Below are positions 1 to 6,256 of a stretch of DNA of 9,275 bases, piece by piece. Made by a program: the position numbers and the translations under genes. The notes beneath the pieces were generated by a model. It was not told the DNA's origin. It searched no databases and saw only the letters and a program-made list of their open reading frames with translations. The stretch's first letter is position 1. Every line of letters begins with the position of its first letter. Origin of the DNA: CAYTQK01 sp964439745 (GTDB lineage Bacteria; Desulfobacterota; Desulfobacteria; Desulfobacterales; Desulfosudaceae); contig CAYTQK010000125.1 of assembly GCA_964439745.1 (NCBI GenBank), forward strand, positions 1 through 9,275, read 5' to 3'.

Positions 1-627
1 GGTTATGGACAGTATCCGGCCGGGAAGCCCGGCCTGGTGCAGGGGAATTTCAAGGGTCTGGCCGTGGTGAACACCGGCAGGAATGCGCAGATCAAAAGCG
101 GTTTCCGTCTGTCGCCGGCCCCGCCCCCCGCAGAGGGGACACGGAAAACGGACGGGAAAGAAGTCGTTCCCGCAGACCGGGCAGGGGGTGGTCAGCGAGA
201 GCCTCAGGGGAAGAGTCATCCCCTGCCGCGCCTCTGCCGGGGAAAGATCAATAGTGGCTCGCGTGCGCATGAAATCGTCCCTTTTCTTGGAAAAACAGGC
301 GGCACCCGGATTCAGGTCTTCGACCGGGGCGCGCGGCCGACGCAGGCCGGGAAAAGACGGTTTGGCAAAAGAGGATTGGCGGACCGGGATGGTGCGGCGC
401 TGACGGCTGTTTTCCCGGAATTGCAGCTCGCGGTCATAGGCTTTTCTGCCGGCATCGTCCGTCAGGGTATCATACGCCTCTTTGGCATCCAGAAACTGCT
501 CCCGGCCCTCCCGCGTGCCGGATTTGTCAGGATGCACCTGTTTGGACAATTGGCGATAGGCCCGTTTGATACTGGTCTTGTCGGCCGTCCGGGGAACTCC
601 CAGTATGGCATAGTAATCTTTCACCAT
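1..627 (-). CDS. J-domain co-chaperone (DnaJ/CbpA-like) with one degenerate zinc-finger half; 3' end outside the window
   Basis: This gene runs off the left edge, with 209 residues visible. Residues 4-66 form a J domain (begins DYYAILGV, HPD at 32-34, then KEAYDTLTD and KAYDRE), which in this family stimulates the ATPase of Hsp70/DnaK. A linker of about 50 basic and proline-rich residues follows, in place of a clear G/F-rich region. From about 120 there is a DnaJ C-terminal (peptide-binding) type segment: ATIDLSPAEARQGM, then CPVC at 149-152, CPLCGGRG at 163-170, and DLRIPAGVHHGQTLEI. Canonical type I DnaJ has four CxxCxGxG repeats binding two zinc ions. Here only two CxxC pairs are visible, about 10 residues apart, which could bind at most one zinc. 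The start is the ATG at 627-625. No Shine-Dalgarno is evident, so translation may be weak or coupled. It lies 84 nt behind three hsp20 genes and is probably their last operon partner visible here. The family call is firm; the symbol (dnaJ or cbpA) is undecided. Confidence 0.9.
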   Translation of the reverse strand, partial: MVKDYYAILGVPRTADKTSIKRAYRQLSKQVHPDKSGTREGREQFLDAKEAYDTLTDDAGRKAYDRELQFRENSRQRRTIPVRQSSFAKPSFPGLRRPRAPVEDLNPGAACFSKKRDDFMRTRATIDLSPAEARQGMTLPLRLSLTTPCPVCGNDFFPVRFPCPLCGGRGRRQTETAFDLRIPAGVHHGQTLEIPLHQAGLPGRILSIT

Positions 628-669
628 AACGCAAACATCGTTCGGGAGTAGTCGTCTGTTATAACGACA

Positions 670-692
670 GAAGCGGGCCTGCGGCCCGCTTC
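670..692 (-). terminator. Strong GC-rich intercistronic hairpin, possible attenuating terminator
   Basis: There is a perfect 10-bp stem (GAAGCGGGCC at 670-679 with GGCCCGCTTC at 683-692) and a 3-nt loop, located between the last hsp20 stop and the J-protein start. On the minus strand it is followed by TGTCGTTAT, which is only weakly U-rich, so it is not a clean intrinsic terminator. It may protect the 3' end of the hsp20 mRNA or reduce read-through into the J-protein gene. Confidence 0.45.
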
Positions 693-711
693 CTGGTATC
701 TCTGCTGATAT

Positions 712-1110
712 TTATGACTTGATTTCAATCTTGCGGGGCTGTGCCTTTTCCGCTTTGGTCAGGGTCAACTGCAGCACCCCGTCGGCCAGGGTGGCTTCGA
801 TCTTGTTCTGATCGATGATGTTGGACAGGGTGAACTGCCGGAAGTATTTGCCCACCTCATATTCAATAACCAGGTCTTCTTCGTCCTTGCTTTCATAAGG
901 CGCGATTTCGCCCGTGAGGGTCAAAACATCATCCCGCAGGTCAATGCTCAGATCATCGTTTTTGACGCCGGGCAAATCGGCCATGAGGGTAATGGCTTGG
1001 TCTGTTTCATAAATATCCACCGCCGGCGTAAAAAAAGGCCCTTCACTGGTCTGCTCCGGACTGGTCACGTCCTGACGCTCCTTGACTTGAATATCTTTAT
1101 GATGTGTCAT
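712..1110 (-). CDS. Small heat shock protein, Hsp20/alpha-crystallin family (third hsp20 of the operon)
   Basis: This is a 132-residue ATP-independent holdase that would bind unfolding proteins in the cytoplasm and keep them refoldable by Hsp70/Hsp100. The short N-terminal arm (1-27) is polar and poor in aromatics. The alpha-crystallin domain spans about 28-118 (PAVDIYETDQAITLMADLPGV at its start, ADGVLQLTLTK at 109-119 matching the family A-x-x-x-G-V-L motif). The C-terminal IEI at 128-130 is the I-x-I anchor used for oligomer assembly. The protein is strikingly acidic in the middle (ESKDEEDLVIEYE). The start is supported by GGAGG 8 nt upstream of the ATG. It lies 99 nt downstream of the second hsp20 gene and 84 nt upstream of the J-protein. 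It diverges clearly from its two neighbours, so the trio is not a recent tandem duplication. Confidence 0.95.
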   Translation of the reverse strand: MTHHKDIQVKERQDVTSPEQTSEGPFFTPAVDIYETDQAITLMADLPGVKNDDLSIDLRDDVLTLTGEIAPYESKDEEDLVIEYEVGKYFRQFTLSNIIDQNKIEATLADGVLQLTLTKAEKAQPRKIEIKS

Positions 1111-1149
1111 GTCAATCGCCTCCTTTTCCTCAGCAGTCTTCCTTGAAAC

Positions 1150-1166
1150 GGGGGCCGGCCGCCCCC
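1150..1166 (-). other. GC hairpin between the second and third hsp20 genes
   Basis: GGGGGC at 1150-1155 pairs with GCCCCC at 1161-1166 around a 5-nt loop. On the plus strand it is followed by TTTTGTTCTTT and resembles an intrinsic terminator, but no plus-strand gene ends here. On the transcribed minus strand no U tract follows. The likely role is an mRNA secondary structure between cistrons. Confidence 0.35.
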
Positions 1167-1209
1167 TTTTGTTCTTTCTGGCGGTTGTCTTCCCGGTAAC
1201 CCGCGGCCA

Positions 1210-1668
1210 TTATTTGATCTTGATCTGTCTCGGTTTAGCTGGTTCGGCTTTCGGAATCGTCACGGTCAGCACGCCATCACGCAACGCCGCTTCGATTTTA
1301 TTGCTGTCAATTTCACCGGGCAGGCGAATGGCCCGGGAAAATTTACCGGCTTCCCGTTCCCGCCGATGAAACCGGGCATTCTTGTCTTCTTCGGGCAGTT
1401 TCCGTTCTCCGGTAATGGTCACGTTGTTGTGCGCCGTCTGGATATCCAGGTCATCGGCGGTCACGCCCGGCAGTTCGGCCCGCAGATAATAATTGTCGGC
1501 GTTTTCCGTCAGGTTTACCAGGGGAAAGACCCCCGGGCCTGCTGCCCGATAGGGAAGTCCCCGCAGGTTGTTTAACAGATTGTCCAGTCCCCGGCGCATC
1601 CGGTCGATTTCATCAAATTGCGTACCCCAACGGACTCCTGGAAAATCCCAAAAATTTCTCGTAATCAT
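1210..1668 (-). CDS. Small heat shock protein, Hsp20/alpha-crystallin family (second hsp20 of the operon)
   Basis: This is a 152-residue holdase chaperone of the bacterial class A type. The N-terminal arm is aromatic and amphipathic (NFWDFPGVRW, then FDEIDRMRRGLDNLLNNL), as is usual for substrate binding. The alpha-crystallin domain is about 48-140, with PLVNLTENADNYYLRAELPGV, the loop region around 100-112 (RFHRREREAGKFSRAI) and the motif ALRDGVLTVTIPK at 128-140. The C-terminal IKI at 149-151 is the I-x-I oligomerisation motif. Two ATGs are 6 nt apart (1674 and 1668). The GGGGG ribosome binding site at 1676-1680 is only 1 nt from the first but 7 nt from the second, so 1668 is chosen. The gene is 53 nt downstream of the first hsp20 gene and 99 nt upstream of the third, in the same direction. 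Confidence 0.95.
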   Translation of the reverse strand: MITRNFWDFPGVRWGTQFDEIDRMRRGLDNLLNNLRGLPYRAAGPGVFPLVNLTENADNYYLRAELPGVTADDLDIQTAHNNVTITGERKLPEEDKNARFHRREREAGKFSRAIRLPGEIDSNKIEAALRDGVLTVTIPKAEPAKPRQIKIK

Positions 1669-1671
1669 GAT

Positions 1672-1702
1672 CATACCCCCTTTTTTTACTGTTTCCGGTA
1701 TG
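1672..1702 (-). promoter_or_regulatory. Possible hairpin over the start region of the second hsp20 mRNA
   Basis: In the transcript CAUACC (plus-strand complement at 1697-1702) can pair perfectly over 6 bp with GGUAUG (1672-1677). The second arm contains the last two G of the ribosome binding site and the upstream ATG. The loop is 19 nt and A-rich. It could dampen initiation at low temperature. This is weaker evidence than the structure in front of the first hsp20 gene. Confidence 0.3.
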
Positions 1703-1721
1703 TGGTTTTTTCTCCGGCTGC

Positions 1722-2192
1722 CTATTTGCCGCCTGTTTTAATGGCAATTGCCCGTCCCTGTGCCTCCTTGGCCTTTTTCAGTTCCACCTTTAAGACGCCT
1801 TTTTTATAGGTTGCCGTAATCGCGGATTCATCCACCTCGGCGGGCAATTCCACGGTCCGGTTGAAAAACCCGTAGGACCGTTCCTTGCGGTAGAGCCCTT
1901 TTTCCGTAGTCTCATTCTCCCGGGATTTCTCTCCTTTTATAGTCAGATGTCTGCCCTGAAGGGAGACATGGATATCCTCCTTGTTCATGCCCGGAATTTC
2001 AGCTTCCACGGTTATGTCTTTTTTTCCTTCCCGGATATCAAGGTCCGGCCACCACAACGATCCCCTGGTGACGCCTTCCGGAAGGGAGAAGAACGGCTCG
2101 GTGAAAAAACGGTCATACCAGGCCGGCAGATTAGGATCCGGCTGCCGGACTTCTGAATTCCTTTTCTTTCGCCATGGTATCAGACTGGTCAT
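1722..2192 (-). CDS. Small heat shock protein, Hsp20/alpha-crystallin family (first hsp20 of the operon)
   Basis: This is a 156-residue holdase chaperone. The N-terminal arm is basic and then aromatic (LIPWRKKRNSE, then PAWYDRFFTEPFFSLPEG). The alpha-crystallin domain is about 48-140: WWPDLDIREGKKDITVEAEIPGM, LTIKGEKS, the basic stretch GLYRKERSYGFFNRTVELP, and YKKGVLKVELKK at 129-140 (family G-V-L motif). IAI at 149-151 is the C-terminal I-x-I anchor, followed by a short KTGGK tail. A GTG at 2201 is also in frame but overlaps the GGGAGG ribosome binding site (2201-2206). The ATG at 2192 sits 8 nt after that site and is therefore preferred. It is the promoter-proximal gene of the stress operon, with a leader that can hide its ribosome binding site. 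Confidence 0.95.
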   Translation of the reverse strand: MTSLIPWRKKRNSEVRQPDPNLPAWYDRFFTEPFFSLPEGVTRGSLWWPDLDIREGKKDITVEAEIPGMNKEDIHVSLQGRHLTIKGEKSRENETTEKGLYRKERSYGFFNRTVELPAEVDESAITATYKKGVLKVELKKAKEAQGRAIAIKTGGK

Positions 2193-2199
2193 TTTACTC

Positions 2200-2220
2200 A
2201 CCTCCCTTGTGCCGAGAAAT
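2200..2220 (-). promoter_or_regulatory. Candidate RNA thermometer stem sequestering the hsp20 Shine-Dalgarno
   Basis: In the mRNA AUUUCUC (complement of 2214-2220) can pair with GGGAGGU (complement of 2200-2206) over 7 bp around a 7-nt loop. Three of the pairs are G-U wobbles. The whole Shine-Dalgarno is covered by a weak U-rich strand, the design seen in fourU-type thermometers of small heat shock genes. This is structural inference from base pairing by eye; no energy was calculated. Confidence 0.45.
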
Positions 2221-2238
2221 TTAAATAAATCTAAATTT
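2217..2238. repeat. AT-only inverted repeat in the hsp20 leader
   Basis: AAATTTA at 2217-2223 and TAAATTT at 2232-2238 are perfect 7-bp inverted arms around 8 nt. As DNA it could be a repressor site. As RNA the hairpin would use the same U residues (2217-2219) that pair with the ribosome binding site, so the two folds would be mutually exclusive. AT-rich palindromes also arise by chance. Confidence 0.35.
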
Positions 2239-2267
2239 CAAATAGTTATGACCAACCTTATATTTAA

Positions 2268-2295
2268 AAAATAATAATCAAGCAGGCCGTGTCAA
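2268..2295 (-). promoter_or_regulatory. Candidate sigma70-type promoter of the hsp20 operon
   Basis: An exact TTGACA -35 (minus strand, 2295-2290) is followed after 16 nt by TATTTT (2273-2268, 4 of 6 to consensus), giving a start of transcription near 2261 and a leader of about 69 nt. The -35 reads CTTGAC, close to the sigma32 -35 element CTTGAA, but no CCCCAT-like sigma32 -10 is visible. No CIRCE element is present. Confidence 0.45.
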
Positions 2296-2525
2296 GATGG
2301 CCGATCATTTTTTTTGCGTGTTTCTTCAAAAAAACTCGGTAGCAAGTGGCGGATCAGGGCAGAAAATTTCCGGCCCGCTGCGGGCTTCGGCAACCGGCAC
2401 GGAAAAAAAGATTCTTGTTGGATGGCGATTTGAATAAAATGGAACACTCCCGATGCAGACCGGCATACGCATGATCGCGGGGGTGTGGGCGCTGTGAGCA
2501 GGGTTTCGCCGGGACCGCCGAAAAA

Positions 2526-3806
2526 TCAATAATCCGGTTTAAAGGCCTCCAGCACGGCCTCGGTCTTCTGGGAAAGAAGATCCCATTCGGTTTTTATGGA
2601 ACGCAGCAGCGAGGTCCAGGAGATCATCTCTTCGTCTGTTTGACCTTTATCAGCGGCAAAATCACTGATGGCCGCCCGGTATAGTTCCACCACGCGGCCG
2701 GCGCATTTTTCCCGGGAAAAGTGATCGGCGGTCTGGCGGGCGTTGCGGGCGCAGCGCTGGTTTTCCTTTTTTTCGGTCAATTCCGCGAGAGCGGCGGCAA
2801 AATTTTCGCTTGCGGCATCGGCCGGGAGCAAGCGGCCGTTTTCCCCGTCGGACACTACCTCCCGCACGCCGGGACCATCCAGGGCAACCACCGGCAGCCC
2901 GGCGGCCATGGCTTCGGCCAGGACCATCCCCTGGGTCTCGGACTGGGAACTGAACCCGAACAGGTCCATGGCGTTGTAAGCGTCGCTGATTGCCTGGCCG
3001 GTCAGCTTGCCGGTAAAGAACACCCGATCGGTCAGCCCGGCCGCGGTAAACCGGTCCTGCATGGCGGGTGCGGCAGGACCGTCCCCCACCACCAGAAAAA
3101 CCGTGTTGTCATTCTGGCGCAGCCATGACACCGCTGCCGTGGCCAGGTAGTCCAGGTTTTTCTCCGGGGCCAGCCGCCCGACATGTCCCAGGACGAATCG
3201 CTCCGGGGGTATATTGTTTTTACGGCGGAATTCGCCGCCGTTGCCGGATTCGTAAAAATCCAGGTCCACGCCGGTGGGAATTTCCGTCACCGGCCGCCGG
3301 ACCTCCCGCTCCCGGAGAAGGTCGGCAATGCTTCGGCTGGGCGCGATGACGCGATGACACATGTTGGCGTAACTGGTGGAGAGGTTGATGACAAATTTCT
3401 TCATGGGCTTGGAGTCCAGGGGCACGTAATGGGTGTATCGTTCATACAGGGTGTGGTGGGTGAAGACGATGGGAACAACCTGCTGCTTGGCGGCCCGCAG
3501 CGCCGAATCCCCCAGCAGAAAAGGGTGGTGGCTGTGAATAATATCCGGGGCAAAGGCCTCGATGCGATCTTTGAGGGTAAAGGAAAAGGGCAGCCGGACG
3601 GAAAAATCGCTGCCGTTGAAATTCTGGATGGCAGTGACGCGGAAAACCTCCACGCCCTCCTGGGCCGGCGTCTGTCCCGGGTATTCCGGAGCGATGATCA
3701 GCAGTTTGTGGTCGTCTGCGGCCAGGTCCGCGGCCAGCGTGGCCACGGAGTTGGCCACACCGCCTACGTGCGGCAGATAGGTATTGGTAAACATGCAGAT
3801 GTTCAT
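2526..3806 (-). CDS. Glycosyltransferase, GT4 family (GT-B fold), diacylglycerol glucosyltransferase-like
   Basis: This 426-residue retaining glycosyltransferase would transfer a sugar from a nucleotide donor. The N-terminal Rossmann half begins MNICMFTNTYLPHVGGVANSV with the family GG at 15-16, and HSHHPFLLG at 91-99 is the usual acceptor-side region. The donor half starts near 200 and holds GRLAPEKN at 210-217 (R211 and K216 expected to contact donor phosphates), VGDGP at 240-244 and the EX7E pair E290/E298 (SETQGMVLAEAMAAGLPVVA). No membrane helix or signal peptide is seen; relatives are cytosolic or peripheral at the inner membrane. The overall pattern resembles 1,2-diacylglycerol 3-glucosyltransferases and PimA-like enzymes, but acceptor and sugar cannot be fixed from sequence. 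The tail of about 45 residues after 380 (Asp/Glu/Trp-rich) lies outside the core fold. The start has AGGA 9 nt upstream. It follows the glycosidase-like gene by 15 nt, so the two are almost surely co-transcribed. Confidence 0.93.
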   Translation of the reverse strand: MNICMFTNTYLPHVGGVANSVATLAADLAADDHKLLIIAPEYPGQTPAQEGVEVFRVTAIQNFNGSDFSVRLPFSFTLKDRIEAFAPDIIHSHHPFLLGDSALRAAKQQVVPIVFTHHTLYERYTHYVPLDSKPMKKFVINLSTSYANMCHRVIAPSRSIADLLREREVRRPVTEIPTGVDLDFYESGNGGEFRRKNNIPPERFVLGHVGRLAPEKNLDYLATAAVSWLRQNDNTVFLVVGDGPAAPAMQDRFTAAGLTDRVFFTGKLTGQAISDAYNAMDLFGFSSQSETQGMVLAEAMAAGLPVVALDGPGVREVVSDGENGRLLPADAASENFAAALAELTEKKENQRCARNARQTADHFSREKCAGRVVELYRAAISDFAADKGQTDEEMISWTSLLRSIKTEWDLLSQKTEAVLEAFKPDY

Positions 3807-3821
3807 GTCGTTTTTCCTGAT

Positions 3822-6083
3822 TCAGGCAGGTGTCAACCGGATCGGTTCTGCGGGATTGTCAATGGTGACCGGGACGAATCCCGGAATCCTGGCCACCAGG
3901 GTTCGGGACCGGTCAGCGGGGGGGATGGATAACGTCAACCGGGCCTGGTCATCTCTGCTTTCCAGGCGCAGGCTGATCGTTCCCAGGGAGGTCAGAATGG
4001 GGCCGAACCGGATATCAGCCGAATCTTCCAGCCATTCCGGCCAGATTCCGGAACCGATGATGAGGTGTTCCCCCTCTTCCCGGACGAAACTGTTGTGCAG
4101 CATCATAACCCATTCCGCGGCCGCCCAGCCGTGCTGGCCGTCGCCCATGCAGCCGCCCCCGGTCAAGGGGTGAATCGCTTCCGGCCAGTGGCCGGTGGGG
4201 GAGGCCAGGCCGGCCACGATGCGGATCAGCTCGCGGAAGCGCGGGTCATTATTCCGCAGGAGGGATTGGGCGATGCACAGGGTCAGGTAGGGGTTGATCC
4301 CGGAATGAATCATGTCCTGGAAAAAGCCGCCCTGCTGGAAGCACTGCGCCATCAGGATTTCGACGGTGTTGTTGACGGCGGGATGACCGGCGGGATACAG
4401 GTCCAGAGGGTAGTCGGCCACCAGGGAGCCCACGGCACCGGCATCCATCCGCCGGTAGGGCGAGGCGGGAATGGCGCCGCGCTTTCGTTTTTCCGGTATG
4501 CCGGCGATGCTTTTGTCCACGGCCGCCTGGAAGGCCGCCGCCGCCCGGGCAAAGCGCCGGTGTTCGCGGGTATTGCCGGCCCGTTTCATGATGGCCGCCG
4601 CCGCCCACAGGCCGGCCACGCCCCAGAAGCTGTCCCAGTAGTAATAGTCATTGGGGCCGAGATGCTCGGCGCTGAATCCGGCCGGCAGCAGGCCGTCGTG
4701 CAGCTGCCCGCTTTTTTCGGGCAAGCGTTTGCGAATGATCCAGTGGCCGGCTCTTTTCAGGGCGTTCAGCCAGGTGTCGTCCAGGGGACGGCCGGTCAGA
4801 CGCTGAAATCGGTCTATGATCCACAATACCTGGCCGTTGGAATCCCATTCCCCTTCCTGGGACTGGAAATAACCGGTGGCCTTCTGCCGCTCCAGGAAAT
4901 TGTCCAGCAGCCGCTGGCAGCGGTCGGTATATCCCGCCGTCAGCAGGGCATGGATCATGAAACAGGCGTCCCGGAACCAGAAGCGCTTGTAGGTAAACGG
5001 CCCCGGCACGACGTCATCGGCCGAAAGCAGCAGCAGGGTATTGAGGGCCGTATCATACAGAGAGGAGATGCCTTCGTCCGGAATCTGCAGTTGCGGCACG
5101 GCCGCCCGGGCGGATTCCCAGGTCAGCGTTTCCCGGCGGGGAGCGGGCGCGGCATCAGCGGGAACGTCCGCCAGGGCGATGCGGGTTTCCACTGCCAAGG
5201 AGGTCTCCGCGGAAACGGCGGGAAACAGGACCGCGGCCGTGGCCAGACCCACGTTGCAGCGCATCACCTCATCATTGCCGGCCTGGTCGAGCTGGTTAAT
5301 GACGTCCCCTGCGGTATAATCGGAAAAGATGATTTTTTCCGGGGCCTGACTGAAGTAAAGCGACGTGTGGCCGTTGACCCGGAGCCCCGGCGCATCCGCC
5401 AGCACTTTTATTTTTTCAATGAAATGGATTCCTTCGGGGTTGTAAGGACGGACGGAGATTGCCAGCCGCCCCGCCTGCCGGGCCGCGGCCTGACTGTTGA
5501 TAAAAAGCATCGGTTCCGCCCCGGCATCGTCTACCCAGGCCGTCAGCAGCAGTTCGGCGACTTCATTGTCCAGCCGGGTGGTTACCCGGAGCTGGTTGTC
5601 GACCTGCTGGTTCTGTTCGGCCCGGTCCATTTTGGACGGTAACAGGGGGGCGACCCCTTCGTCCGTCGGGATAAACCAGAAGTCCAGGGACCAGCCGTCA
5701 AAAAATGGCGTGACCAGTCCCCGGGGATCCACCAGCGGATAGGCGTTCCAGGAAGGAGTGCCCACGGCCGTCCAGTTTCGCTGGGTCAGGTTGACCTGGC
5801 TGAAGGAAAATGAGCGGGGCAGAAAAGAGGGATCTGAAGGGTTGAACTGGCGCTGCACCCAGTAGGGCCAGATCCAGTCCAGGTTCTGTTGAATGGATTT
5901 GGCGTTGATCAGTCCCCGGGCGTGAAAAAGCAGCCCCGCCCGCAGCAGCTCCAGTGGTTCCTGAAACTCCGAGGGCTGGCTGAAGCGGCGCAGCCGGGCC
6001 AGCAGGGATATCGGGTCGATGAATCCATAGGAAGTAGCGGCTTTCTTGATGATCCAGCGCCAGGGGATCCAGTTGGTAAGCAT
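3822..6083 (-). CDS. Six-hairpin glycosidase-like protein of unknown specificity
   Basis: This is a large 753-residue protein. Residues about 1-320 form a beta-rich N-terminal region with many aromatic residues. Residues about 335-670 look like an (alpha/alpha)6 barrel of the six-hairpin glycosidase superfamily (GH15/GH63/glycogen-debranching C-terminal type): FWFRDACFMIHALL at 368-381, SQEGEWDSNGQVLWII at 408-423, HDGLLPAGF at 462-470, NDYYYWDSFWGVAGLW at 478-493, and GHWPEAIHPLTGGGCMGDGQHGW at 631-653. D372, E412, D414, D484 and E635 are conserved-looking acids, and the catalytic pair is not certain. A beta C-terminal region (about 675-753) closes the protein. There is no signal peptide (the start MLTNWIPWRW lacks a proper hydrophobic core and cleavage site), so it is probably cytoplasmic, which fits metabolism of an internal glucan, glycolipid or compatible solute. 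The ATG has GGAG 4 nt upstream. It has its own promoter and a leader of about 167 nt, and is followed at 15 nt by the glycosyltransferase. Gene reality is sure; enzymatic activity is inference. Confidence 0.85.
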   Translation of the reverse strand: MLTNWIPWRWIIKKAATSYGFIDPISLLARLRRFSQPSEFQEPLELLRAGLLFHARGLINAKSIQQNLDWIWPYWVQRQFNPSDPSFLPRSFSFSQVNLTQRNWTAVGTPSWNAYPLVDPRGLVTPFFDGWSLDFWFIPTDEGVAPLLPSKMDRAEQNQQVDNQLRVTTRLDNEVAELLLTAWVDDAGAEPMLFINSQAAARQAGRLAISVRPYNPEGIHFIEKIKVLADAPGLRVNGHTSLYFSQAPEKIIFSDYTAGDVINQLDQAGNDEVMRCNVGLATAAVLFPAVSAETSLAVETRIALADVPADAAPAPRRETLTWESARAAVPQLQIPDEGISSLYDTALNTLLLLSADDVVPGPFTYKRFWFRDACFMIHALLTAGYTDRCQRLLDNFLERQKATGYFQSQEGEWDSNGQVLWIIDRFQRLTGRPLDDTWLNALKRAGHWIIRKRLPEKSGQLHDGLLPAGFSAEHLGPNDYYYWDSFWGVAGLWAAAAIMKRAGNTREHRRFARAAAAFQAAVDKSIAGIPEKRKRGAIPASPYRRMDAGAVGSLVADYPLDLYPAGHPAVNNTVEILMAQCFQQGGFFQDMIHSGINPYLTLCIAQSLLRNNDPRFRELIRIVAGLASPTGHWPEAIHPLTGGGCMGDGQHGWAAAEWVMMLHNSFVREEGEHLIIGSGIWPEWLEDSADIRFGPILTSLGTISLRLESRDDQARLTLSIPPADRSRTLVARIPGFVPVTIDNPAEPIRLTPA

Positions 6084-6116
6084 GAGGCTCCTTTTTTTGG
6101 CGATATTGCTTGCTGG

Positions 6117-6200
6117 TTACGGCAAAATTTAAATTCCGGACTGCAGTAGGGAAAGTTTCCGTGTCGGGGGTTGCTAAGCTTATCTGGTCAGATGCCGTAA
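6117..6200. repeat. Long-range inverted repeat in the leader of the glycosidase-like gene
   Basis: TTACGGCA at 6117-6124 and TGCCGTAA at 6193-6200 are perfect 8-bp inverted arms separated by 68 nt, both inside the predicted leader transcript. They could close a structured 5' UTR. No known riboswitch was recognised. Confidence 0.3.
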
Positions 6201-6238
6201 GGTTGGAAATAGCGTTCCGGCCCCGTTCTTTTCGGAAA

Positions 6239-6252
6239 TTGTCATATGTCAA
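6239..6252. promoter_or_regulatory. Imperfect palindrome at the predicted transcription start of the glycosidase operon
   Basis: TTGTCATATGTCAA has inverted symmetry TTG-n-CATATG-n-CAA, with one mismatched pair. It lies about 4 to 18 nt downstream of the -10 box, where a bound repressor would block transcription. The binding protein is unknown. Confidence 0.35.
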
Positions 6253-6256
6253 TGGT

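Larger units (their letters stand above)
2202..2525. other. Intergenic region between the glycosyltransferase stop and the hsp20 operon
   Basis: These 324 nt hold no convincing gene. The left third is strongly AT-rich and carries the hsp20 promoter and leader. The rest is GC-richer and shows neither a clear intrinsic terminator for the glycosyltransferase operon nor a good ribosome binding site. A 67-codon minus-strand frame (2529-2326) starts with TTG and has no family signature, so it is not called. Confidence 0.6.

Noticed and set aside
37..651. A 204-codon plus-strand open frame
   Set aside because: The opposite strand encodes an unmistakable J-domain protein through the left edge; this frame is its shadow.
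1150..1170. Intrinsic terminator on the plus strand (GC stem followed by TTTT)
   Set aside because: There is no plus-strand gene to terminate; kept only as an mRNA hairpin on the minus strand.
2285..2315. Short GGCC hairpin followed by eight T on the plus strand, resembling a terminator
   Set aside because: The stem is only 4 bp, no plus-strand gene precedes it, and the region carries the minus-strand hsp20 promoter.
2202..2330. CIRCE (HrcA) operator or sigma32 promoter for the hsp20 operon
   Set aside because: No TTAGCACTC-type inverted repeat and no CCCCAT-like -10 element are present; only the -35 resembles a sigma32 site.
2326..2529. A 67-codon minus-strand frame after the glycosyltransferase
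   Set aside because: TTG start overlapping the previous stop, Arg/Pro-rich composition, no family signature; probably chance.
3183..3932. A 249-codon plus-strand open frame
   Set aside because: It is antisense to the glycosyltransferase gene and has no recognisable motif.
4065..5642. A 525-codon plus-strand open frame
   Set aside because: It lies entirely antisense to the glycosidase-like gene. Its translation is Gly/Arg/Gln/Val-rich with no domain, and long antisense frames are common in GC-rich genes.
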